Shown one piece after another: positions 6,655 through 14,351 of a DNA stretch of 29,097 bases (position 1 is its first letter; each line of letters begins with the position of its first letter). The DNA is from Pseudomonadota bacterium. Lineage in GTDB: Bacteria; Pseudomonadota; Gammaproteobacteria; Burkholderiales; Burkholderiaceae_C. The stretch spans positions 1 to 29,097 of the forward strand of contig JAEWBU010000343.1 in the NCBI GenBank assembly GCA_023390985.1. Direction: 5' to 3'. Under the pieces are notes generated by a model. That model had not been told where the DNA came from. It was given only the letters and a program-made list of their open reading frames with translations, and did not search any database. The position numbers and the translations under genes are program-made.

Positions 6655-7944
6655 ATGAAGAAGATCACGACTTACCTGTGCCTGGCCGGAACGGGCGTCA
6701 TCGCCGCGTGCACCTCGGGACCCCCGCAGGCGCCGCAGGCACAGCAGGCGCAGCCGGCGCCGAACCTGGCGGCCACCCCCGTGCTGTCGAAGCTGAGCAA
6801 CCCCTGGGACATGGCCTTCCTGCCGGACGGCACCATGTTCTTCACCGAGAAGTGCAAGGGCCTGTCGGTGCGGCAGCCGTCGGGCACGGTCAATCGCCTG
6901 CTGGGCATGAAGGACTCGCAGGGCTACGCCACGCTGGCGAGCGACCTGTTCTGCGACGGCCAGGCGGGCATGAACGGCGTCGCGGTCGATCCCAACTTCG
7001 CCAGCAACCGCTACGTCTACGTGTACTCGACCTCGAGCATGAACTCCCCGTCGACCAACCACGTGGTCCGTTTCACCGTCAGCCCCGACGGCACGCGCCT
7101 GTCCGACCGCAAGGACATCGTCGCCGACATCCCCTACAAGGTCGCCAAGAGCAACCACCCGTTCGGCGACTCGGGCGCGCACAACGGCGGACGCATCCGC
7201 TTCGGGCCGAGCGACGGCTTCCTGTACGTGACCACGGGGGACAACCACAACGGCGAGATCCCGCAGAGCCCGACGCGCATGGGCGGCAAGGTGCTGCGCA
7301 TCGACCGCGAAGGCAAGGCGGCGCCGGGGAACAACCCGCCGCAGGGTTTCGATCCGCGCGTCTACACGTACGGCCATCGCAATCCCCAGGGCATCGCTTT
7401 CCGTCCCGGCACCAACCAGCCGTTCACGATCGAGAACGGCCCCTGGCACACGGACGAAGTGACCGCGCTCGTGCCGGGCGGCAACAGCGGATGGGATCCG
7501 CGCTCCAACGTCAACGGCCGCGGCGACTGCCCCGACCGGTACTGCGGCTACAGCCCCAACCAGATGGGCGCCATGCCCAACAAGGAACGGTCCGCCTTCA
7601 TGCCGATGACCGACCTGAAGACCTATCCGAACGCGATGAAGCCGGCGTGGACCAACGAAGGCATGTCGCAGGGGATGTCGTCGGGCACGTTCCTGAACGG
7701 CAAGCAGTGGAAGGGCTGGGACGGCAGGATGGTGGTGACCTACATGGGCATCGGCATCCACGGCACGCCCGTCGGCAACCGCATGGACATCCTGGACATC
7801 AGCCCCGACGGCCTGACGTCCAGGCGCACCATCATGTCGCTGCCCATGCCCGCGGGCCGCTTCCGCTCGGCGGTGCAGGGGCCGGACGGCAACCTGTACG
7901 TGGCCACGGACGAGGGCGAGATCTACCGGATGACGCCGAGCTGA
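6655..7944 (+). CDS. PQQ-dependent sugar (glucose/sorbosone-type) dehydrogenase lipoprotein
   Basis: A 429-residue six-bladed beta-propeller quinoprotein that would oxidise an aldose or related sugar in the periplasm using PQQ. The N-terminus is a lipoprotein signal (GVIAAC, C19). Motifs of the soluble glucose dehydrogenase/YliI group are present: LSNPWDMAFLPDG near the start, AHNGGRIRFGP with H176 as the catalytic-base equivalent, then DGFLYVTTGDNHN, YGHRNPQGIAF and PGGNSGWDP. The cytochrome c gene follows 20 nt later, so electrons from PQQH2 probably pass to that cytochrome. The sugar is not predictable. Length and start (strong AAGGAGG) are normal. No PQQ biosynthesis genes are in the window. 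Confidence 0.93.
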   Translation: MKKITTYLCLAGTGVIAACTSGPPQAPQAQQAQPAPNLAATPVLSKLSNPWDMAFLPDGTMFFTEKCKGLSVRQPSGTVNRLLGMKDSQGYATLASDLFCDGQAGMNGVAVDPNFASNRYVYVYSTSSMNSPSTNHVVRFTVSPDGTRLSDRKDIVADIPYKVAKSNHPFGDSGAHNGGRIRFGPSDGFLYVTTGDNHNGEIPQSPTRMGGKVLRIDREGKAAPGNNPPQGFDPRVYTYGHRNPQGIAFRPGTNQPFTIENGPWHTDEVTALVPGGNSGWDPRSNVNGRGDCPDRYCGYSPNQMGAMPNKERSAFMPMTDLKTYPNAMKPAWTNEGMSQGMSSGTFLNGKQWKGWDGRMVVTYMGIGIHGTPVGNRMDILDISPDGLTSRRTIMSLPMPAGRFRSAVQGPDGNLYVATDEGEIYRMTPS

Positions 7945-7963
7945 TGGCCGGGACGCTTCCAGC

Positions 7964-8290
7964 ATGAAGACCCTGTCGATGCGCGAAGCCATGGCGGTGG
8001 CCCTGGCCTCCGCCTGCCTGTTCGCCGCCGGCTCCGCGCTGGCGGACGAGGAGCTGTTCAAGAGATCCAACTGCATGGCCTGCCACACGATCGACCAGAA
8101 ACGGGTGGGACCGCCGCTGAAGGAAGTGGCCGCGAAATACAGCGGCGACAGCGGGGCGGTGGAAAGGCTGGCGAAGAAGATCCGCGAAGGCGGGGGCGGC
8201 GTCTGGGGCGAGTTGCCGATGCCGCCGCAGCCGCAGGTCTCGGAGGACGACGCGAGGAAGCTGGCCGAGTACGTCCTGTCGATCAAGTAG
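7964..8290 (+). CDS. Small periplasmic c-type cytochrome (c551/c552-like)
   Basis: A 108-residue monoheme cytochrome. A signal peptide covers residues 1-27 (cleavage GSALA/DEE). The heme site is C37-M-A-C40-H41 and a distal methionine is probably M86 (ELPMPPQP), followed by the terminal helix DDARKLAEYVLSIK. This matches class I cytochrome c551/c552 length and order. It is 20 nt downstream of the PQQ dehydrogenase gene and probably cotranscribed as its electron acceptor. An alternative ATG at 7979 would shorten the signal peptide by five residues without changing the mature protein. Confidence 0.95.
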   Translation: MKTLSMREAMAVALASACLFAAGSALADEELFKRSNCMACHTIDQKRVGPPLKEVAAKYSGDSGAVERLAKKIREGGGGVWGELPMPPQPQVSEDDARKLAEYVLSIK

Positions 8291-8308
8291 CCGGCCTGCT
8301 CGTGGCGC

Positions 8309-8314
8309 TAGCAT
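8309..8314 (+). promoter_or_regulatory. -10-like box placed for leaderless transcription
   Basis: TAGCAT ends 7 nt before the ATG at 8322, so transcription would start at the start codon itself. There is no Shine-Dalgarno for this gene. A near-identical arrangement precedes the LysR gene at 13241. Confidence 0.45.
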
Positions 8315-8321
8315 CCGCGCC

Positions 8322-9110
8322 ATGCAGCCCTCCGACACCCACCTCGCCGCAGCGCAGCGGCTCGCCCGCAGCTGGAGCAGCGGCAACCACATCGATGCGT
8401 TGCCGCCGGAGTGCCGGCCCGCCAACCGGGCCGAGGGCTACGCCATCCAGTCGCTGTGGCCCGGCGTGCTGGGCCAGGCGGTGGCCGGCTGGAAGATCGC
8501 CGCGACCAGCGTGGCCGGCCAGCAGCACATCGCGGTGAGCGGACCGCTCGCGGGGCCGGTGTTCGCGCACCGCGTCCATGAAGACGGCGCACGGATCGCG
8601 CTGGACGCGAACCGCATGCGCGTCGCCGAATGCGAGATCGTGTTCCGCTTCGGACGCACCCTCGCGCCGCGTGCATCCCGCTACGGGCGCGACGAAGTGC
8701 TGGCGGCGGTGGCTTCGCTGCATCCCGGCATCGAGGTGCCGGACTCGCGCTTCCTGCAGTTCGAGCGTGCCGGCGAAGCCCAGCTGATCGCCGATGGCGC
8801 CTGCACCAACGACATGCTGCTGGGCGCGCCGGTGGCGCCGCACGCCCGCGTGCAGGACCTGCCCGCGTTGCAGGTGCACGCGGTGGTGAGCGACGGCCGC
8901 CGTCCGCAAGGAGAGGGCCGCAACGTGCTGGGCGATCCCGTCGAGGCGCTGGTCTGGCTGGTCAATGAGCTGGGCGCCGCGGGGCAGACCCTCGAGGCTG
9001 GCCAGTTCGTCACCACCGGCGCGTGCGTCGCGCCGATCCCGGTCGTGCCCGGCCAGCAGGTGGAAGCGGACTTCGGCTGGATCGGCCGCATCCGCGCGAG
9101 CTTCGCCTGA
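8322..9110 (+). CDS. 2-keto-4-pentenoate hydratase / fumarylacetoacetate hydrolase family protein
   Basis: A 262-residue cytoplasmic enzyme of the MhpD/DmpE branch, which adds water to 2-hydroxypenta-2,4-dienoates or decarboxylates oxalocrotonate in meta-cleavage pathways. Seen: the GWKIA segment (K58), the metal-binding pair in VAECEIVF (E103, E105), IEVPDSRF near 137-144, NDMLLGAPV, and an LGDPVEALVWLVNELGAAG stretch typical of the C-terminal half. No ring-cleavage dioxygenase or aldolase is adjacent, so its pathway cannot be read from context. It follows the cytochrome gene by 31 nt but probably has its own promoter. The substrate is open. Confidence 0.92.
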   Translation: MQPSDTHLAAAQRLARSWSSGNHIDALPPECRPANRAEGYAIQSLWPGVLGQAVAGWKIAATSVAGQQHIAVSGPLAGPVFAHRVHEDGARIALDANRMRVAECEIVFRFGRTLAPRASRYGRDEVLAAVASLHPGIEVPDSRFLQFERAGEAQLIADGACTNDMLLGAPVAPHARVQDLPALQVHAVVSDGRRPQGEGRNVLGDPVEALVWLVNELGAAGQTLEAGQFVTTGACVAPIPVVPGQQVEADFGWIGRIRASFA

Positions 9111-9119
9111 ACGCGGCGC

Positions 9120-9821
9120 TCAGACGGACCGCGTGAGCCCGCCGTCCACCCGCAGGTTCTGGCCGGTGATGTAGGCCCCGCCTTCCGAAGCCAGGAAGGC
9201 GATGGTCGCGGCGATCTCCTCGCTCCTGCCGTAGCGCCGCAGCGGAACGCTGTCGCGCCGTGCCTCGGTGGCGGGCAGGCTGTCGATCCAGCCCGGCAGC
9301 ACGTTGTTCATGCGCACGTTGAACGCCGCATGGGTATCGCAGAAGATCTTGGTGAACGCGGCCAGCCCGGCCCGGAAGACGGCCGACGTCGGGAACTGCT
9401 CGCTGGGCTCGAATGCCCAGGCCGTGGAGATGTTGATGATCGCGCCGCCCTGCTGGGCCTTCATGATCGGGGCCACCCACCGCGTCGCACGCACCACGTT
9501 CAGCAGGTAGGTCTCCATGCCCTTGTGCCAGTCCTCGTCGGAGATCTCCAGGATGGGCGCGCGCGGACCGTGTCCGGCGCTGTTCACCAGCACGTCGATG
9601 CGGCCCCAGCGCGACATCGCGAGATCGACGAGTTGCGCGACCGCCTCGTTCGACTGGTTCGATCCCGTCACGCCCACGCCGCCGAGCTCCTTCGCCAGCG
9701 CCTCGCCCTTGCCGGACGACGACAGCACGCCCACCTGGAACCCATCCGCCGCCAGCCGGCGCGCCGCCGCGGCTCCCATGCCGCTGCCGCCGGCGGTGAT
9801 CAGCGCCACTCGTTCGCTCAT
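9120..9821 (-). CDS. SDR-family protein lacking the catalytic Tyr/Lys pair
   Basis: A 233-residue Rossmann-fold short-chain dehydrogenase/reductase homologue. The cofactor loop is TAGGSGMG (residues 9-16), the NNAG element is NSAG (80-83), N109 is kept, and the usual Ser is S132 in NISTAWAF. The place of the Y-x-x-x-K motif reads SAVFR followed by AGLAAFTK (S146, R150), so both Tyr and Lys are replaced. PGWID and the C-terminal DGGLTRSV are normal. It may therefore be a non-canonical enzyme or a binding protein. ATG 9821 is chosen because the Rossmann strand begins directly after it and a GGAAGGA site precedes it; the much longer open frame upstream is antisense to the next gene. It converges on the hydratase gene with a 9-nt gap. 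Confidence 0.9.
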   Translation of the reverse strand: MSERVALITAGGSGMGAAAARRLAADGFQVGVLSSSGKGEALAKELGGVGVTGSNQSNEAVAQLVDLAMSRWGRIDVLVNSAGHGPRAPILEISDEDWHKGMETYLLNVVRATRWVAPIMKAQQGGAIINISTAWAFEPSEQFPTSAVFRAGLAAFTKIFCDTHAAFNVRMNNVLPGWIDSLPATEARRDSVPLRRYGRSEEIAATIAFLASEGGAYITGQNLRVDGGLTRSV

Positions 9822-9881
9822 CGCGTCCTTCCTTCCACGTTCATGTAGCCACGCCACATTACCCGAAGAATTCCTGCCAAC

Positions 9882-10850
9882 ATGCCTCTCATGACGGCCG
9901 CGCTCGCCTCCTCGCTCATCGATCTGCTCCTGGCCTCGACGCTGGGCGGCCCGCAGGCGGGCAATCGCGTTTCGCTCGAGGGCCTCTCGTGGAGCGCCAC
10001 GAAGGACGGCGCGCTCGAGATCGGCGTGCGAAGGATGGAGGCGGCATCGCTGCGCATCGCCTCGGGGCCGCTTTCGGGCGTGAAGCTGCGGGCTCCCCTC
10101 GACGCCGCGGCCGCCGGTCCCTGGACATTGGGCCCGCTCGCCGGCGCGGACGGCACGCTCCGGGCGGAGATCGTCGACGCGCATCTCCTGTTCGACGCGG
10201 ACGTGACGGTGCCGATGCGCGGGGGGCGGATCGACTTCGCGGACGCCACGGTCGAGCACGTCGGGCCGGATTCGCGCATGGGCATCAGCCGGCTCGGCAT
10301 CCACGTCGATGCGCCCAACGGGCGCAGTTATCTCTATCAGTTCTCGACCCCGCCGATCGCCGGCGTGGACTACCAGCACCGTGGGAGCCTGCAGCTGCAA
10401 CCGTTCGCCGAGTGGCTGCTGCGCCAGCCGCTGGGCGGGCGGGCGCATGGCGTCACCGAGCAGGCGCGCCTGCTGTTCGACCGGACCGCGGTGTCGGGCG
10501 AAATCCAGCTGAGCGACGGACCCGTCGCGACGCCCTTCGCGCAAGCCGACCTCGTCGGGCGGGCCGGGGGCCGCAACGTCATCCGTCTCCACTCGCAGGC
10601 GGTCGGGCGAGGACTCACGGTGGAGGTCTCTTCGCTGTCGGTGCGCAACGTGGCATCGGCCTCGGGCGGAAGGACGCGACTGGCGTGCGAGCAGGTGACG
10701 GGCGCCCTCACGCTCCAGCTTTCCGTCGATGGCGGGCAGCTGAAGTTCTCGATGGACCTCGCCGGCATCCAGGCATCGGGCGTGCGGCTCCAGGTCCAGC
10801 TTCAGGAGGCTGACGGCCGATTCCGGTCCAGTCCGACAACCTCGACGTAG
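9882..10850 (+). CDS. Protein of unknown function, beta-rich
   Basis: A 322-residue protein that I do not recognise. It begins with a weakly hydrophobic segment (ALASSLIDLLLASTLGG) that could be a poor signal or amphipathic helix. It continues as alternating beta-like strands with phrases such as VSLEGLSWSATKDGALEIGVRRMEAASLRIASG and GRIDFADATVEHVG (quoted in part). The repeated pattern of short strands about surfaces and layers resembles AsmA/DUF748-type envelope proteins, but I cannot assign it. The start may be 9882 or the second ATG at 9891. It is divergent from the SDR gene (60-nt gap), and a small secreted protein follows 46 nt later. Codon use matches its neighbours. Confidence 0.7.
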   Translation: MPLMTAALASSLIDLLLASTLGGPQAGNRVSLEGLSWSATKDGALEIGVRRMEAASLRIASGPLSGVKLRAPLDAAAAGPWTLGPLAGADGTLRAEIVDAHLLFDADVTVPMRGGRIDFADATVEHVGPDSRMGISRLGIHVDAPNGRSYLYQFSTPPIAGVDYQHRGSLQLQPFAEWLLRQPLGGRAHGVTEQARLLFDRTAVSGEIQLSDGPVATPFAQADLVGRAGGRNVIRLHSQAVGRGLTVEVSSLSVRNVASASGGRTRLACEQVTGALTLQLSVDGGQLKFSMDLAGIQASGVRLQVQLQEADGRFRSSPTTST

Positions 10851-10885
10851 GCCGGCGCGTGAGATGGATCCATCGGTCATCAGAC

Positions 10886-10890
10886 AGGAG
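10886..10890 (+). promoter_or_regulatory. Shine-Dalgarno deciding the start at 10897
   Basis: AGGAG lies 6 nt before the ATG at 10897 and separates this start from an in-frame ATG at 10864 that has no such site. Confidence 0.75.
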
Positions 10891-10896
10891 CACCTC

Positions 10897-11319
10897 ATGC
10901 AACGCACTCTCGTCGCGATCGGCTGTGTACTCGCCGTGTCCGCCGGCAGCGCACTGGCCCAGCAGCAACAGGACCATTCGTCGGGCGGCGACCTGACGGA
11001 CAAGGCCAAACAGGCCGCCCAGGCCCTCGGGGAAAAAACGAAGGAACTGGCCGGCAAGGTCAGGAACAAGACCGACGACCACACCGCCCAGTCAGGCAAG
11101 ACCGCCCCGTCGGGGCCCGAGCGCATGCAGAAGCAGGCGGACGCCGACTACAAGTCGGCCAAGGCGCAATGCGAAGTCAAGGAGGGCCAGCAGAGGACGA
11201 TCTGCGAGAAGGAGGCCACGGCCGCCCATGCGCAGGCGGAAGTGCAGGTCGAGAAGGCCAAGGCGATGGGCGCCGGGCCCTCGACCGCGAGAAGCGCGTC
11301 GCAGACCTCTTCGAAGTAG
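10897..11319 (+). CDS. Small periplasmic helical protein of unknown function
   Basis: A 140-residue exported protein. A signal peptide is clear (MQRTLVAIGCVLAVSAG, cleavage after SALA near residue 22). The mature part is hydrophilic and helical: a Lys/Ala-rich segment DLTDKAKQAAQALGEKTKELAGK resembling YtxH/CsbD-type stress proteins, then a conserved-looking block with two cysteines (YKSAKAQCEVKEGQQRTIC) followed by an Ala/Lys helix. That two-Cys block occurs in many Burkholderiales periplasmic proteins of unknown function; this is from memory. The cysteines could form a disulfide. The ATG at 10897 is preferred because it gives the signal peptide and has an AGGAG site. Confidence 0.82.
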   Translation: MQRTLVAIGCVLAVSAGSALAQQQQDHSSGGDLTDKAKQAAQALGEKTKELAGKVRNKTDDHTAQSGKTAPSGPERMQKQADADYKSAKAQCEVKEGQQRTICEKEATAAHAQAEVQVEKAKAMGAGPSTARSASQTSSK

Positions 11320-11380
11320 CAGCCCGAGGGGGAGTGCAGAATGCGTCCCATGTCGAAGCTGGCTCATCGCCCGCACGCCC

Positions 11381-12328
11381 ATGAGAATCGCATTCATCGG
11401 ACAACAGGAATTCGGCAAGGCGGTCCTCGAGGCTTTCCTGGCCCGCGGCGACACCATCGCCGGCGTGTTCTGCGTGCCGGACAAGCCCGGCGCCCGGCCT
11501 GACGCGCTGAAGGCCGACGCGCTGGCGCTGGGCCTGCCGGTGTTCGCCTTCGCCAGCCTGCGCAGCCCCGAGGCCGAGGCCGCGATGCGTTCGCTGGACG
11601 CCGACATCGGCGTGATGGCCTACGTTCTGCAGTTCGCGCCGCAGTCGTTCGTCGGCATCCCGCGGCACGGCACGATCCAGTACCACCCTTCGCTGCTGCC
11701 GAAGCACCGCGGGCCGTCCTCCATCAGCTGGCCGATCGCGCTGGGCGCGCGCGAGACCGGCATCACCATCTTCCGTCCCACCGACGGACTCGACGAAGGG
11801 CCGGTCGTGCTGCAGAAGCGCTGCGTCATCGGCGCCGACGAGACCCTGGGCGAGGTCTACTTCAACAAGCTCTTTCCCATGGGCGTGAGCGCGCTGCTGG
11901 AAGCCGCCGACCTGGTGGTGGGCGGGCGCCACGAGGAGCGCCTGCAGGACGAGCGCCATGCCACCTACGAAGGCTGGATGCAGGACGAGGAGGCGCGCAT
12001 CCACTGGAACGGGCACGTCGACGTCGCCTACAACCTGATCCGCGCGTGCAACCCGGCGCCGGGCGCCTGGACGCTGCTCGATGGCGTGAAGGTGCGGTTC
12101 TTCGACTGCCGCAAGCACGTGGTGGGCCGCTACGTGGCCGCGGGCCACAAGCCCGGCGACGTCGCGGGCGTGACCGAGCACTCCATCGTGATCTGGGCCC
12201 ACGGCGGCCTGATCGAGGTGTTCCGCCTGCGCCCCGAAGGCGGTCCGAAGATGGACGCCGGGGAGTTCGCGCGGCAGCGCGGATGGGCCGTCTCGACGGC
12301 CTGGCAGTCCTACCTGCGGCCGGCCTGA
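11381..12328 (+). CDS. Free-standing 10-formyl-THF hydrolase-like formyltransferase-fold protein
   Basis: A 315-residue cytoplasmic protein. The N-terminal formyltransferase domain (1-200) has the folate-site signature YHPSLLPKHRG with H102 and a DGLDEG loop with D138, the two residues needed in this fold. The C-terminal domain (about 210-310) contains YEGWMQDEEARIHW and a PGAWT motif. The order and wording match the hydrolase domain of 10-formyltetrahydrofolate dehydrogenase (ALDH1L) better than Met-tRNA formyltransferase, which has NVHASLLP. The carrier and aldehyde dehydrogenase domains of ALDH1L are absent. The predicted reaction is release of formate from, or formyl transfer from, 10-formyl-THF. 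The ATG at 11381 starts directly at the first Rossmann strand (MRIAFIGQ); no good Shine-Dalgarno is seen. Confidence 0.85.
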   Translation: MRIAFIGQQEFGKAVLEAFLARGDTIAGVFCVPDKPGARPDALKADALALGLPVFAFASLRSPEAEAAMRSLDADIGVMAYVLQFAPQSFVGIPRHGTIQYHPSLLPKHRGPSSISWPIALGARETGITIFRPTDGLDEGPVVLQKRCVIGADETLGEVYFNKLFPMGVSALLEAADLVVGGRHEERLQDERHATYEGWMQDEEARIHWNGHVDVAYNLIRACNPAPGAWTLLDGVKVRFFDCRKHVVGRYVAAGHKPGDVAGVTEHSIVIWAHGGLIEVFRLRPEGGPKMDAGEFARQRGWAVSTAWQSYLRPA

Positions 12329-12335
12329 TCCGCGT

Positions 12336-13241
12336 TCAGATCCGCACGTCGCAGCCGTAGTGCGTGCAGATGGTCCGCACCAGCGAACGCGCGTAGGTGG
12401 CCAGCACGTCGCCGTCCCGCACGAGGATGTAGCGCTTGCGGACGCGCCAGGCGTCGGTGAGGTCTACCTGCACCAGGTCCAGCGTGGCGATGTTGCGCCG
12501 GGCCGCGCTCTCCGGGACGACCCCGATGCCCACGCCGGCCGCGATCATCCGGCACATGGCGTCGAAGCCGTAGACCTGGATGCGCAGCTTCAGCGGACGG
12601 CCCAGCTCCTCGGTGATGTTCGACAGGAAGGCCTGCAGCGTGCTGCCGCCGTGCATGCCCACCGCGTCCTCGCCGAGCGTGTCGGCGAAGGCGACGCGCT
12701 TGCGGCGCGCCAGGCGGTGCCCGCGCGGCACCACCAGCACCAGCTGGTCGGTGCTGAAGTGGATGGAGCGCAGGCCTCGCGTGTCGACTTCGCCGGCCAC
12801 GATGCCCACGTCGGCCAGGCCTTCCAGCACGCCGGTGGCGATCTCCGCGTTGGGCTTCTCGCGCAGGTCGATGTTCACGCCGGCATGGGACCTGAAGAAG
12901 CCCGGCAGGATCTCCGGCAGGAAGTCGGTGACGGCCGTCGTGTTGGCGAACACGCGCACATGGCCGCGCAGCCCGGCGCCGTACTCGTCCAGTTCGTCGC
13001 GCAGCGCCTGCGCCTCGCGCAGCACGGCCCGCACGTGGTGCAGGAAGGCCTCGCCGGCGGGCAGCAGCCGCACGCCGCGCGCCTCCCGCTCCAGCAGGGG
13101 CACGCCCGCCTGCTGCTCCAGCGCCTTGATGCGCGCGCTGGCCGCGGCCAGCGACAGGTGCTGCACCTGCGCCGCGCGCGTCAGGTTCTCCTCGCGCGCC
13201 ACCGCGGCGAAGAGGCGCAGGTCGGTCAGGTCGAAGTCCAT
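12336..13241 (-). CDS. LysR-family transcriptional regulator
   Basis: A 301-residue LysR-type regulator. The winged helix-turn-helix is at residues 1-60 (DLRLFAAVAREENLTRAAQ, LSLAAASARIKALEQQAG), followed by a linker helix and a periplasmic-binding-protein-like effector domain (GHVRVFANTTAVTDFLPEILPGF onward). It is divergent from the Bug-receptor operon across 107 nt, the classical position for a regulator that senses a substrate of that operon, probably the organic acid or its CoA-derived intermediate. A TAGCAT box ends 6 nt before its ATG and there is no Shine-Dalgarno, suggesting a leaderless mRNA. It converges on the formyltransferase-fold gene with 7 nt between the stops. Confidence 0.96.
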   Translation of the reverse strand: MDFDLTDLRLFAAVAREENLTRAAQVQHLSLAAASARIKALEQQAGVPLLEREARGVRLLPAGEAFLHHVRAVLREAQALRDELDEYGAGLRGHVRVFANTTAVTDFLPEILPGFFRSHAGVNIDLREKPNAEIATGVLEGLADVGIVAGEVDTRGLRSIHFSTDQLVLVVPRGHRLARRKRVAFADTLGEDAVGMHGGSTLQAFLSNITEELGRPLKLRIQVYGFDAMCRMIAAGVGIGVVPESAARRNIATLDLVQVDLTDAWRVRKRYILVRDGDVLATYARSLVRTICTHYGCDVRI

Positions 13242-13348
13242 GCGGCGATGCTAAGCCTTCGGCGATTCCGAACGCTGGCTTGCGAAATGAATGATTGTGG
13301 GTTGCCGGTCGCGGTGACACGATCGCCCCTCCAAGGAGACAGTCCCCC
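13242..13348. promoter_or_regulatory. Divergent promoter region of LysR gene and receptor operon
   Basis: This 107-nt region separates the regulator from the operon it probably controls. On the minus side, TAGCAT (13253-13248) can serve as the -10 of the regulator. On the plus side, AAGGAG (13333-13338) is the ribosome-binding site of the receptor gene, 10 nt from the ATG. A LysR operator is expected here; I cannot point to one convincing T-N11-A site. Confidence 0.55.
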
Positions 13349-14344
13349 ATGAACCGATCCCGCTTCAGCGGCGCGCGCCGCGCGCTGCTCGCCGCCGCCA
13401 TCGCCACGCCCCTGCTGGCCGCCGCGCAAACGCCTTATCCGAGCCGGCCCGTCACGATGATCGTGCCGCAGGCGCCGGGCGGCACCAACGACATCGTCGG
13501 CCGCGTCGTCAGCCAGAAGCTGGCGGAAGTGCTGCAGGGCAACGTGGTGGTGGACAACCGGCCCGGCGCCGGCGGCAACATCGGCACCCAGCTGGCGGCC
13601 AAGGCGCCCAAGGACGGCTACACGCTGCTGATGACCATCAGCAGCAGCCAGGCGATCAACCCCGCGCTCTACAAGAACCCCGGCTTCGACCCGGTGAAGG
13701 ATTTCCGCCCGATCACGCTGGTCGGCGCCGTGCCCAACGTGCTGCTGGTGCATCCCTCGTTCCCGGCCAGGAACCTGAACGAGCTGATCACGATGGCGAA
13801 GGCCAAGCCGAACGGCTACCAGTACGCGTCGGCGGGCAACGGCACGCTCAACCACCTGCTGGGCGAAATGCTCAACAGCATGGCCGGCATCCAGCTGCAG
13901 CACGTGCCGTACAAGGGCGTGGCGCCCGCGATGAACGACGTGCTGGGCGGACAGCTGCCCATCCTGTTCGGCAGCCTGCCTTCCTCGCTGTCGCACATCA
14001 AGGCGGGCAAGCTGCGCGCGCTGGCCGTCAGCGGATCGGCGCGCTCGCCCGTGCTGCCGGACGTGCCCACCATCGGCGAAGTCGTGCGCGGCTACAGCGG
14101 CACGCTGTGGATCGGGCTGTTCGCGCCCGCCGGGGTGCCGGCCGACGTGGCGGCGCGCCTGGAAGACGCGATGGCCAAGGCGATGGCGTCCAGGGACCTG
14201 CGCGAGAAGCTGGAGCAGCAGGGCGTGGAGATCGCCGGCACGCCGACCCAGCCCGTGTCCTCTGAGCAGTTCGCCAAGCTGCTGCAGGAGGACCTGGTGA
14301 AGTGGGCGCGCATCGTCAAGGCGTCCGGCGCCACCGTGGATTGA
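13349..14344 (+). CDS. Bug/TctC-type tripartite tricarboxylate transporter substrate-binding protein
   Basis: A 331-residue periplasmic receptor. The signal peptide is MNRSRF...LLAAA with cleavage before QTPYPSRPV. Family signatures follow: IVPQAPGGTNDIVGR near residues 36-50, VVDNRPGAGGNIGTQ, FDPVKDFRPITLVG, YASAGNGTLNHL, HVPYKGVAPAMNDVLGGQ, and the ending of the Bug family with EQFAKLL. It captures an organic acid (carboxylate, sometimes an aromatic acid or amide). TctA/TctB membrane partners are not encoded here, which is common for Bug receptors. It is the first gene of an operon with the CoA-transferase (7-nt gap) and the CoA-lyase. ATG 13349 is set by AAGGAG and by the signal peptide; an in-frame ATG at 13295 is too early. 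Confidence 0.96.
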   Translation: MNRSRFSGARRALLAAAIATPLLAAAQTPYPSRPVTMIVPQAPGGTNDIVGRVVSQKLAEVLQGNVVVDNRPGAGGNIGTQLAAKAPKDGYTLLMTISSSQAINPALYKNPGFDPVKDFRPITLVGAVPNVLLVHPSFPARNLNELITMAKAKPNGYQYASAGNGTLNHLLGEMLNSMAGIQLQHVPYKGVAPAMNDVLGGQLPILFGSLPSSLSHIKAGKLRALAVSGSARSPVLPDVPTIGEVVRGYSGTLWIGLFAPAGVPADVAARLEDAMAKAMASRDLREKLEQQGVEIAGTPTQPVSSEQFAKLLQEDLVKWARIVKASGATVD

Positions 14345-14351
14345 CGCGGCC

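Noticed and set aside
9822..11126. Long upstream extension of the SDR reading frame
   Set aside because: The extension is antisense to the 322-residue gene and lacks any motif. The Rossmann fold and a GGAAGGA site fix the start at 9821.
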